Origin: Anaeromyces robustus
Taxonomy: Eukaryota > Neocallimastigomycota > Neocallimastigomycetes > Neocallimastigales > Neocallimastigaceae
DNA length: 20,000 bases
Assembly: GCA_002104895.1 (NCBI GenBank)
Contig: MCFG01000125.1
Span: 7,501 to 27,500, forward strand
Direction of reading: 5' to 3'
The translations under genes were made by a program, and so were the position numbers. The notes below the pieces were generated by a model. That model was not told where the DNA came from. It ran no database searches and was given only the letters and a program-made list of their open reading frames with translations. Below are positions 1-14,658 of the stretch, one piece after another (position 1 is the first letter of the stretch; every line of letters starts with the position of its first letter).

Positions 1-911
1 TTTCTTTAAAATCTTTACAAATTAAAGAATATAATGATATCACATATCTATATTGTATTATATATATTATATAAAATTTATTTTTAAAAATTTTTATATT
101 AAATGTAAATTTTTAAATAAGTAAAAAAAAAAGGTTTATTTTTTATATTAATTAAGCAGTTTTATACCTTGCAAAACTATATTCAACAGGTTCAAATTTA
201 ATATTTGAATTTAAATAATAATTTGCATTCTTATTATTGTATAAATTATTATTTATTATACATTTATATACAATTTAATTTATTATACATTATTATTGTA
301 TTATAAAAATACTTTTATAAAAAAGAAAAAAGAAAAATTAAAAAGGATTTACATTATTGTTTTTGTTATACTGTGAATTTGCTCCTAATATAATGCTGTC
401 ATCTTTTGATAAAAGATTATTAAAAAGCTTTTAAATTTTAAAATTTAAAAATAATAATAAAAATAAAAATAAGTTTATTCATTATTGAATTGGAATATAT
501 TTTTAATTCAAATTAAAAAATTACATTGAAATTTGTATTATCTATAATCAAAAAAAAAGGTATTGAACCGATAAAATTTCTTAGAGGGTGATTTATATTT
601 TGATGAAAATATATTATTGTATTATTAAGAAATTTCGTATTTGATAAAGTATTCTATTACATATTACATTGAAAATATATTAAAAATAAAATTGTAATTT
701 TTTATATTTAAATTATTAGTGTTATATAAAATAAAACACATATACATTTATATTCTATATTAATTAGAAAAAAAATATAAATAAGTATGTATACTTTGAA
801 TGTTTCCGTTTTCAATGAGTTTAATGCTTCTTTTAGTAATGTTACATTTTCATTATTTATTTTTTTTTTATTATTAATAGATGCTATGCTATCTAGAGTT
901 GATACAATCAT
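1..911 (-). CDS. Unrecognised protein, 5' part of a multi-exon gene (partial)
   Basis: I do not recognise this protein. Four minus-strand exons join in frame: 911-795 (39 codons, phase 0), 427-353 (25 codons, phase 0), 229-168 (ends phase 2) and 47-1 (runs off the window). Donors read GTATAC, GTAAAT and GTATAA, and each acceptor ends in AG. The start ATG at 911 has an in-frame TAA directly upstream, so this exon probably holds the true start. The visible product is about 100 residues. It begins MIVSTLDSIASINNKKK, has an amphipathic, probably helical stretch around residues 20-50, then an Asn-rich patch (NKNNNANYY near 61-69), and ends FARYVISLYSLICKDFKE. Gene content is supported by frame continuity over three junctions and by exon composition less AT-rich than the flanks. 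No domain is assigned; the rest lies left of the window. Confidence 0.66.
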
Positions 912-2224
912 TTAAAGATATTTTTTATTTAAAGAAAAAAGTTAATTAAAATTGAAATAATTTTCCTTTCAAAAATTCTTAGTATTCTAGTTATTATAAT
1001 TATTAACTATAAATAAAAATAAAAAAAAAAAGAAATATATATAAAAGACAGAATGACTATACTTTAAAGCAATAGTTTTTGAATAATTTTTTTTGGATAT
1101 TTTGTAAATTAAAGTTTAATTAAAGTTTAAAATGATATTAATTAAAAGTTCATGTTATGATTTTTACCAATCACAAATTTTATTTAATTATTGTAAAATT
1201 ATTATTTATTTAGATTATATGTTTTTACCATCTATCTAAATTATTAATATAATATTGTTCAAATAATAATAATAATATTGTTATTTATTATTATTTTATA
1301 ATATATATAATAAAATATATATATTAAGTTAGTTTTATCTAATATTTTTTATATTCTTTATAAAATAATTATAATATTTTCTATTAATAATAAAAATAAA
1401 ATTTTTAACTTTGTCTATTTAAATTTAAACTATCTTTATAAACTCTAAAAGATATGAAGTGTGATAAAAAAGGATTTATTATTTATTATTAATAATTAAG
1501 TTTGGAATTCATCATGTAACATTTTCATTTATTTTATTAAAAAAAGCTTATTATATATATATATATATATAATGATAAATAATGTTATAAAAAGGTATTG
1601 TCAAACTAAGGGGAAAAAAAGTTTCTTTTTTCTTTTTTTTTTTTTTTTTTGCTTTAAATTGTTTTCATAAGTATATTTTCAAAATATAATTTTTCCAAAT
1701 ACATATTCTTATGTATATCAATTAAATATATATATGAATGTATATGAGTAATATTTATAATGTTTTATAATAATTAAAATTTAAAGAAATAATAATATCA
1801 TTATTTTATAATTATAATTTTATATAATGGAAAATGTAATATAAAAAATAAAGTTAATAGTAACTCATTAAATATATTTTTATAATATATTATGTAATTA
1901 TTTTTTTTAATAATTAATATAGATTAGTTTACTTTTATTTAATATAAAGTTTGTATTTTAATTATAATACTATAATTTATTAATTATTATTATTTTTTAT
2001 TATGTTTTTTCAAAAAAATAAAAAATAAAATAAAATAAAATAAAATAAAATAAAATATAATAAAATAAAATAAAATAAAATAAAATAAAATAAAATAAAA
2101 TAAAATAAAATAAAATAAAATAAAATAAAATAAAATAAAATAAAATAAAATATATATATATATATATAAAAGAAATAAATCAATAAAAATATAAATATAT
2201 ATATTTTAAAAATTGATTTAAAAA
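912..2224. other. Divergent intergenic region, AT-rich, no gene seen
   Basis: This 1.3 kb separates the start of the left-edge minus gene from the start of the plus-strand kinase, so it should hold both promoters and 5' leaders. It is made of A/T runs, TA dinucleotide runs (near 1553-1571), a long T run near 1626-1650 and the (AAAAT)n array just before the kinase ATG. I checked both strands for exon-like stretches bounded by splice signals and found none with convincing composition. No tRNA-like or other structured RNA gene was seen. Confidence 0.6.
2021..2150. repeat. (AAAAT)n microsatellite upstream of the kinase
   Basis: About 26 copies of a five-base A4T unit, broken once near 2056-2060 (ATAAT), followed by a (TA)n run at 2151-2168. 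It ends about 75 bases before the kinase ATG and so lies in the 5' leader or core promoter. As a rigid A-tract array it may disfavour nucleosomes, which is inference. Confidence 0.95.
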
Positions 2225-5895
<3,671 letters not shown>

Positions 5896-6549
5896 TATAT
5901 TATATCTTTTTTCTTTTTCAAAAATTTTATATTTTTAATAAAATAAATATATTCTATAACATAAAATTACTATATAAGTAAATTAAACATAATAATTAAA
6001 AATTAAAAACAAAATACTATTAATAATATTAATAATAATGAGCAATAATTAATAATAATTATAATAATATTAATATTAATGAATATAATAAAAAAAGAAC
6101 ATTTCATATTTATATTTATATTTATATTTAATAAATATTTATATATAATATAGGTATAAATAAATGATTGATAGATAAATAAATAAATATATAAATAAAT
6201 CAATAAGATGATTAATAAATAAATAGAAATAAAAAGTTGACGAATAGTTTTAAATATTTATAAATTATTTTTTGAATTTAATAATTTAAATTCTAATTTA
6301 TTTTTTTTATTAAATTTTTATTATTTGAATTGAATAGATTCTATTTTATTTTTATTTTTATTATTGTATTATATTATGGTTTATATATATATTTAATTTT
6401 TAAATTAAATAATTTATTTTAATTTTAAAATTTAATAATTAATAATTTATACTATTATTACTTTTTTTTTATTATCTAGTTCAATTATCTAGTTCAATTA
6501 ATTTGTTAATTATATTTTTTATTTAATTTATTTTATTTTTTTTAATAAT
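5896..6549. other. Convergent intergenic region between kinase and PEX22, no gene seen
   Basis: This holds the 3' ends of two converging genes. It contains only A/T runs and short repeats such as TAA-rich stretches at 6010-6090. An AATAAA at about 5937, just over 40 bases past the kinase stop, could be its polyadenylation signal. A 13-base unit (TTATCTAGTTCAA) occurs twice in tandem at 6472-6497. No splice-bounded coding stretch was found. Confidence 0.6.
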
Positions 6550-7293
6550 TTAATTAATTTTAACTTTCATTATACTACTCTTTTCTAAAGAATTAACAAT
6601 TTCGACATTTGATTTATTCTTTAATGATATTGGATTTGAATCTGTTACACAAATTGCTCTGGGTATAAATTTTGAAAAATTGTCAATGGTTTCAATGTCA
6701 TCATCCACAAAAATATATGGTTCAATATGCCTTGCAATGTGTCCCTTTCCTGGTGCTGTTGAACAGAATAATACTTTATTAATATTTAAAACACCAGTTT
6801 TAAATATTTCATGTTGATTTATAGCATCGAATATTTCTTTTTGTTCATTTTCATCTTTAACTTGGATAACAATATATATATCAAAATTATCTGATAATGA
6901 AAATAAAGTTGAAATTTGATTATCATCAATTTCTTTAGGATTGGAGGAATTTAATATAATCTAAAATTTTAATAAAAATAATAATATATATATATATATA
7001 TTTTTTTTTGCAAATTTATTAAATTTATTAATAAGTAATTTTTAATTTTTATTAATTATCAAAAAATATATCTTAATATAGATTTTTACATTTTTTCCTG
7101 AAATAACTATTTTAATTTTTGAATGTTTATCATTGAAATCAATTTCAGTTTCATTATTCGAAGTTTGTATAAAATCATTGACATCATCTTCATCATCTAT
7201 TGATGAAAGCCACCATAAACTGATTGCAATTATTGAGGCAACAGTTACACCTCCAATAAATTTATATAAAAAATTTTTTGATTTTTCTGTCAT
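6550..7293 (-). CDS. PEX22: PEX22-like peroxisomal membrane anchor for the PEX4 ubiquitin-conjugating enzyme
   Basis: Two exons, 7293-7090 and 6960-6550, joined in phase 0 (donor GTAAAA, acceptor TTTTAG), give about 204 residues. The N-terminus has one predicted membrane helix (about 8-32, FLYKFIGGVTVASIIAISLW), then an acidic linker (DDEDDVNDF). The soluble domain starts with KIVISGKN|IILNSS, like the first strand of PEX22, and has the strand DIYIVIQV and the segment KVLFCSTAPGKGHIARHIEP followed by FVDDD. The last matches the VLFCST...RQLEP region I recall from plant PEX22. In known systems PEX22 tethers and activates the E2 enzyme PEX4 on the cytosolic face of peroxisomes, so that the import receptor PEX5 is monoubiquitinated and recycled. 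It is divergent from APC7 across 413 bp. Family assignment rests on remembered motifs. Confidence 0.82.
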
Positions 7294-7706
7294 TATATAT
7301 TACAATAAGTAATTAAATTCTAGAAAAATTAAAAAATCAATATATAAATTTATAAAAATATGACAGATAGTTTTAATAAAGAAAAATTTTTATATAAAAA
7401 AAGTGAAATTTTTATTAAATCAATTAATAAATTAAATAATATAAAAATTTTTTTTTTTTAAATTTAATAATTATTTAATATAATTAAAATTTAAAAATTT
7501 AATATATTAAATTTTAAATATTATTCATATGAAAAGAAATTACTTGTACTTTTCATTCTTATAAATTATTTTTACATTTCTATAATTTGTTTCTATAAAT
7601 TAAATTTATATATAAATATTTTTTATATATTATTTCAATAATAATAGAAAAAGATTTTATATAAATCTAGTTAATTTAATATATGTAAAAAAGATTATTA
7701 TATATC
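7294..7706. promoter_or_regulatory. Short divergent promoter region between PEX22 and APC7
   Basis: Only 413 bp separate the two start codons, which point away from each other, so both promoters and both 5' leaders must sit here. The sequence is poly(A), poly(T) and TA runs with no clear factor site. A CATATG lies at 7527-7532. A shared bidirectional promoter is inferred from geometry alone. Confidence 0.5.
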
Positions 7707-9804
7707 ATGGATATATATAAAGATACCTTAAATAAAGTCAAAGTTTTAATTGAAGATGAATTGTATTCATCTGCTGAATTATTGGTAATATATAGATAAT
7801 AAACACTAACCATTTTAATAATAGTTTTTCTATATATATACATAGTAATTGTATATATTAAATCATTATTTTAACTCTATTTATATAATATTTTTAAATT
7901 TCTTTTTTTTTTTTTAAATATAATATATTTGACACAGCTTAGTTATATAATATTTCAATTACAAAATAAAAATATTAAAAAATGTGTTACTTATGAGGTT
8001 TTTTCATTATTTGCAGACTGTTTAGTAAAGAAAAAGGAATATAAAAGAGCAATAGTATGCTTTTAATATAATCTATTTTCATTCAATAATCTTTTTGATT
8101 TTTTACTTATATATTTTAATATTTTCAAAGAATTATTATACCCAATCCATAGAATATATACCAAAAACCGGATATGACCATATAATAAATACAATTAAAG
8201 AAAAAATTGGAAATTGTTATTATAAGAGTAAAGATTATATCCAGGCAAAACGAATTGTAATTATCATCATAACTAATATAATCAAGTTATTTTACTAATT
8301 AATTATTATTATAAAATATTAATAAATGTTAATTACTCATTTATATATTTATATATATAATTGAATGTGATGATTAGTTCGAGTCTATTAATTATTTAAA
8401 TCGTCCATTATCTGTAAATATTTTACTTGGAAAAATAAGCGCACAAATTGGAGATTTACGGTATAAAATTGATAAATTTAAATAATAATATTCAATTAAT
8501 TGAATATATATTTTAACTTTTTATCATTATTTTTCATGATTAATTATAATGTATAGAAATACAATTCTTTATTATAAAATGGCTATAAGGTTTTTATTTT
8601 TTATTTTTTTTTTGCTTATTTATTTACTTTATTATTTTATATAAATATTTATAAGAATTATATTTTATTTTTATTTTTTTTTTTTTAAATTATATATATA
8701 TAAACTTATCATAAAGACAACAACCATTAGCAGTTGAAATTTGGACTGAATATATCAAGTATGGGGGAAAAGTTGATGATACCTTAAAGACTTTATTTGT
8801 AAAAGATATTGATAATATAAAATTTTTGAAGGATTATATTGAAGCTACTTATAAAATATATAATGGTCAATTAAATGGTACAAAAAATTTATATATATAT
8901 ATAATTTATATATAATGTATTATTTTAGTATATTTCTTTTAATATAAATTTGTATTAATTATCACCATTTTTTTTTTAAAAAAATAATAATAATTAATAA
9001 AGAGGCTAAGAATTCATTTCAGGTTATAAATTCAAAATTTCATCAAAATATATATACACTTAAAGCAATTGCTGATTGTTACTATCGTTTAGGAAATAAT
9101 GCATCTGCGTATTACTCATTTGCTCAAGTACGTCATATTTTATCTTATATTTTATTAATTTTTATATATATGTTTATTTTTTTATATTTTTTATGTATAT
9201 CGATTCATTTTATTTCTTATATATAACTTATTTTATTCAAATTTAATAAATAATTTTATTATAAAATTCTATATTTTTTCTTTAATTAGCTTCATAGTAT
9301 AGATCCATTATTTATTGATCAAATGGATGTATATTCATCAATTATGAAAGAATGTTGTAATAAACCCATTCTTGTTAATAGGTATTTCTTTTTAACATTA
9401 AAATTTAAAGTTATTATAATTACATTTAAATTAAATTATTGAATTTTCATTTACTTATTTATTTATTATTAAATATTTTTATCAAATTAAAGATTAGCTG
9501 ATGAATTAATAAGAATAACTGAAGATAGACCAGAAAGTTGGGTAGCAATGACTCATTATAGTATAATGAAAAATGATCTGGAAAGTGCTATGTCATTTAT
9601 TGATAAAGTAATTATAATTTATATTATTACTCTTAGTGATATGCTATTTATATATTTTTTTATTTTTTTATTTGATGTATTATTATATTATAAAAAGGCA
9701 CTTTCTCTAGATAATTATCATTATGAAGCACTTATACAAAAAGGTATTATAATATATTAAATATAATAATTATATAGAGTATTAAATAAAATATTTATTT
9801 ATTT

Positions 9805-9836
<32 letters not shown>

Positions 9837-10706
9837 TTATAAAGGAAATATATTTTTATTACAGAATAAACCATCAAATGCAATAAAGTGTTTCAGAACC
9901 GCATTAGTATATGACCCTGTAAATTATGCAGCATATGAAGGTATAAAATATTATATATATTAGTTTTATTATTTTTTTTTTATAATATTATATTAAATAT
10001 ATATATAATGTAAAGGACTTGTTGATTCCTATAGTTATTTGAATAAACCAGCTGAAGCCTATACAATAGCAAAAAAAGCGTCAGAAATGATGCCAAAATC
10101 AGCACGACTGTTAACATTATTGGGAAAAACATTTACAATTGATATAGAATTAAAAGACAAAGTATGTATAGATAATAAGAATATAAAAATTATGTGTTTT
10201 AAGAATTTTTTCTTTTTTCATTATAATATTTAACTATTTTTTTTTTTTTTTATTATTTTATTTTATTTTATTTTTTTATTTTTATTTTTTTTTTTTTTAA
10301 AAAAAGGTACATTTAATATTTAATAAAGTAATGGAAATTGATCCACAATATGAACCAGCTGTTTTATTTTATACTGATTTTTTAATGAATGAAATGAAAA
10401 AAGATGAAGCTATTGAATTGTAATTAATAATAAGAATAAGAATAATATAGTATATAAAAAAACATTATATGAATATATATCTTATCTAATAAAATATATG
10501 TTATAATATCTTATATGAATATATAGATTGGAAAAATATTTAAAAGCAAATGATACAGAAAAATTAAATATAAAACTAGGAAATATATATTTACAAATAG
10601 AAGATTATATGAAAGCATTAGATTATTTCCAAAAAGCATTACAGTAAGTTAATAAAATTGAAAATTTTTTATTAACTATATTAATTCTTATTTCTATACT
10701 AAATCT

Positions 10707-10752
<46 letters not shown>

Positions 10753-10927
10753 TATTTTTAATAATTTTTTTATATAAATTTTACTATTTAAATATAGACT
10801 TAATTCTGAATCTGAAGAAGCGAAGGAAGGAATAGAAAATACAGAAAAAAAAATGGCAGGAAGTGATGATAATGATAACGATATGCAGACCAATAACGAT
10901 GAAATAATGGAAGAAAGTTATATATGA
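7707..10927 (+). CDS. APC7: Anaphase-promoting complex subunit 7 (TPR scaffold)
   Basis: Fifteen exons: 7707-7784, 7938-8054, 8131-8256, 8378-8460, 8557-8589, 8717-8877, 9003-9127, 9290-9381, 9493-9607, 9698-9743, 9845-9940, 10016-10161, 10307-10419, 10527-10643, 10798-10927. All phases agree, giving about 525 residues (human APC7 is a little longer). The N-terminal half has the APC7 pattern LSYIIFQL, EYKRAI, KIGNCYYKSKDYIQAKRI and RQQPLAVEIW (human: RQCPLALDAI). The rest is tandem TPR helices, for example AIKCFRTALVYDP, LNKPAEAYTIAKKA and DYMKALDYFQKALQLN (about 466-484). The C-terminus is acidic (DDNDND), as in animal APC7. APC7 is part of the TPR arm of the APC/C ubiquitin ligase, a nuclear cell-cycle enzyme that degrades cyclins and securin. 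It is absent from the well-studied yeasts, so its presence here argues against a yeast-like lineage. Confidence 0.9.
9790..9840. repeat. (ATTT)n tract in APC7 intron 10
   Basis: About a dozen copies of a TTTA/ATTT four-base unit, broken once near 9805, ending just before the acceptor AAAG at 9844. It acts in effect as the pyrimidine-rich tract before the 3' splice site. Confidence 0.85.
10709..10748. repeat. (ATT)n tract in APC7 intron 14
   Basis: About 13 copies of ATT in the APC7 sense direction, lying between the donor GTAAGT at 10644 and the acceptor ATATAG at 10797. Confidence 0.9.
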
Positions 10928-11495
10928 ATTATTTTAATTTAACTATGAATTAAAAGTTTTTAATTAAAAATTTTTTAAAATATTTTTTCTAACACCAATA
11001 GTTAAAATAAAAATAATAATTCTATTATTATTATTATTATTATTATTATAGCCATTATTATTATTTATAATATTTATAATATTTTATCGGGAATGAAAGG
11101 AAAATAAAAAATAATAATATTATTATTACTACTATTAATATAAATGATATCAATATATATTAATATATATATATTGAATATTTAATTAAATTTTAATTTG
11201 GTATTAATTTAAACAAGTTTTATTATTATAAAAATAAATTTAATAAGTTATTTATTTATTTATTTATTTTATTTTATTTTATTTTATTTTATTTTATTTT
11301 ATTTTATTTTATTTTATTTTATTTTATTTTATTTTATTTTATTTTATTTTATTTTATTTTATTTTATTTTATTTTATTTTATTTTATTTTATCTTCTATC
11401 TTTAATATATATGGTGTCTTTAAAGATGATTATTCTATAATTTATCATAAAAAAAATGATAGAATATATATATATATATAAAACTATTTTTAAAT
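10928..11495. other. Convergent intergenic region between APC7 and MED25
   Basis: The stop codons of two converging genes are 568 bp apart. The region holds short ATT runs (11030-11050), AATAAAA near 10990 and 11100 that could serve as APC7 polyadenylation signals, and the long (TTTTA)n array. No coding exon was found. If both 3' untranslated regions extend into the array, the two mRNAs would overlap in antisense there. Confidence 0.6.
11266..11391. repeat. (ATTTT)n microsatellite, about 125 bp
   Basis: About 25 uninterrupted copies of the ATTTT unit, preceded by a few TTTA units (11250-11266). It is the reverse complement of the (AAAAT)n array at 2021-2150. Confidence 0.95.
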
Positions 11496-11677
11496 TTATT
11501 GACTTTGATTTTGTCTTGTCATTTGATATAACATTAATAATTGTTGTGGTGTTAATCTTTGTTGTTGTTGTTGTTGCTGTTGTTGTTGTTGCTGTGTTAA
11601 TAACATATCTATAAGTTTATTTAATAAAATAACAATAATAAAAAAAAAATAAAATATATTAAAAATATATATATAAA

Positions 11678-11712
<35 letters not shown>

Positions 11713-14563
11713 TTTAATAAAAAGAAAAAAAAAAATGAAATATTAATACAAGCAATTATATAAATAATAACAATAATATATTTATTTCCTTTCTACTTAC
11801 TTTGATAAGCTTGCTGTTGTTGTAAAAATATTTGATTTTGTTGTTGTTGTTGTTGTTGTCGAAATTGTATTTGTTGTAAAGCACTCATTGGGAAACCAAT
11901 TCTTTGAGTTTGAATATTTCCAACAGGTATTTGAGTAGTTCCAAGACCATGTGGTAAACCTAAGGCTGATTGGGTCGCAGTTAATGGTATGTGCGAAGTA
12001 GGTGGTTGAGTTTGGCCTTGGGCAACTTGTACCTGAACTTGTGAATGAGCAACTTGATTTTGTATTGCATGAGCTTGAACAACTTGATTTTGTATTGCTT
12101 GTGCTGCTTGAGCTGCTTGAGCTGCTTGAGCCGCTTGAGCCGCTTGGGCTGCTTGTGCTGCTTGTGCTGCTTGGGCTGCTTTAACAGCTTGTACTTGTGT
12201 TAATGAAATTTGTCCATTATGATTTTGAATTAATTGAGGATTAATTTTAAGTTGTTGTATTACTTGTGCTTGTTGTTGAAGTTGGGCTTTTGTTCTAGAT
12301 TGTGGTGATAATAATATTGGGTTGTGTTTTGCCATTTGTGGAGATAAGTTTTGATTTAATAATTGTTGTTGCTGTTGTTGTTGTTGTTGCTGCTGCTGCT
12401 GTTGTTGTTGTTGTTGTTGCTGTGGAATAATAGTATTTATTAAATTGGTTATAGGAAACCTTATAAATACAATACCATATAATACTTTTTCATTTTGAAA
12501 GAGTAATAATCCTTGATTATCTTTTAATTCTTTACTATTACTAAAACGAATTAAACCAAACTATAACAAAAACATTAATATTATAATATAATATAATATT
12601 ATAAAAATAAATAAATAAATAAATAAATATAAATTAATAAATAAAAACATATTTTAAAATAGTTCAAATAACTGAATAAATATTAAAAATGAATATATAC
12701 CAATTGTCTTTCAGATAAGTTTTTTACTAAATTTACATAACTGACTTTATCTTGACCTTGAGGTGGTTCGAATGTAACAAATGGCATCGATGATTTATTA
12801 GCTTCAATAAATTTACTAATATCACCATTAAAAATTTGTTCAATTATTAATTTTTGTGGCCATGAACCAAATAAACTATTAAATAATAATGAAAAACATA
12901 ATAATAATAATCAAAAAGAAGAATATAAAAATAAAAAATTATATGTATATATATTAATTAAAAGGTTTTATAAATAAAATAGTTGAATTATTAAAAAAAA
13001 AAAAAAAACTTATATATATGAAAACTTACAAATCTTCCATCTTAAATTGTGTATTATTTGGTTTAGCAATTAAATTAATTGCGTTTTCAGCAATAGCATG
13101 ACCTTCAATCTTAAAGCATAATTGACCTTGCCATTGACTATGTATAAGTTTTTGTTTTTGTGCTTGAACTTGTGCTTGTTGTTGAACAACTTTATTTTGT
13201 AATGACAATTGTACAGGAGGTTGAACAGGTGTTTTTTGTTGTTGAGCTTGTTTTTGTTGACTTTCTTGTTGTTTTTGATTTAATATATTTTGTGCCATAG
13301 CTTGTATTTGCTGTTGTTTTGTATTCTTAAATTGAGTTTGTTGTAATTGCTGTATTTGTTGTGTAGTTTGTATTTGATTAGATTGTGTTGTTGAAAGAAT
13401 TTGAGCATCTTTAATATGCGCTTGAACTTTAGCTTTTGCTTGAGCTTGAGCTTGGGCTTGGGCTTGTGCTTGTGCTTGAGCTTGAGCTTGTGCTTGAGCT
13501 TGAGCTTGTGCTTGAGCTTGGGCTTGGGCTTGAGTTTCAGCTTGCTTTTTAGCTTGAGATTCTTGAAGTAATCTTAATTTTAATTCTATACTTTTTCGTG
13601 TATCTGGTGATAATTTTTCAAGACTAGATTTTTTAAAATTCTCTAAAATATATTTTTGTTTTTGTTTCATTTCTTCAATATTAACAGGACTAGCTGTAGT
13701 ATTTTGATTAGCAGTGGTTACAATAGGATTAACCATTTTTGTAGATGACGAAGTACTTGATGAAATGGTTATACCAGATGATTTTGTATTATTAATTGTT
13801 TTAGCCTTATTAGCGTTTGCTAAATTAAGAGCTGTAGTATTTATATTTTGATTTGGAACAGCATTTGGAGTACTAGGTGTAGATGTTTTCTTTGCATTTG
13901 AATTAACTACTTTAGCTGAAGATGTTGATGACACTGATGATGAATTCATAGTTGGTGTTGTTATAGTTATAACAGAAGATGAATTTTTCGTTGGTGTGGA
14001 TACTAATGAATTTGTATTTGTATTAATAGTTTCGGTTTTACTACTTTTTGAATTAGAAGTATTATTAATTTTTGATGTTTTAACTTCAGTTTTAACTATA
14101 GTATTATTAGTATTACTTTTAGTATTTGAAATACTAGAAACACCAAATAATGATGATGGTTGTGACGATATTGTCATATCAACAGATGACGCTGGAGATG
14201 CTGCAGCTGATGAAGTCTGTGTTTTATTAATGTAATTTTGATGCTTCTTTTGTTGTTCTTTAATAAACTTTATTTGTTTTATAGTTTCATCATTATTTTC
14301 ATTTTGTAATGGAATTGAAATTGGAGTAGTATCTTTTTCTTTATTATTATTATTAGGAGGTGACTTCTGTACTTTTTCTTCAGCTACTATAACTTTAGGA
14401 GTCTCTACTACCGGCGGTGGTTTAACAGCAGGTAATGGTAATGATATTTTTTCACTTGGTAACTTCCATAAATTCATAGCTTCTTGTTCAGCTGAATTTA
14501 AAGTTAATGATTTTATTTTAGTATAAATATATTTAATAAAATAAAAAAATTAATTATATATTA

Positions 14564-14658
<95 letters not shown>

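Noticed and set aside
6003-6203. Minus-strand Tyr/Ile-rich frame
   Set aside because: Low-complexity AT-rich intergenic DNA between converging genes.
6472-6497. 13-base tandem duplication
   Set aside because: Only two copies in AT-rich DNA; not a CRISPR or transposon feature.
12002-12184. Plus-strand Leu/Val/Glu-rich frame
   Set aside because: Shadow of the AAQ and Gln repeats of MED25 on the opposite strand.
13996-14235. Plus-strand frame rich in Val and Leu
   Set aside because: Shadow of the Ser/Thr/Asn-rich MED25 linker.
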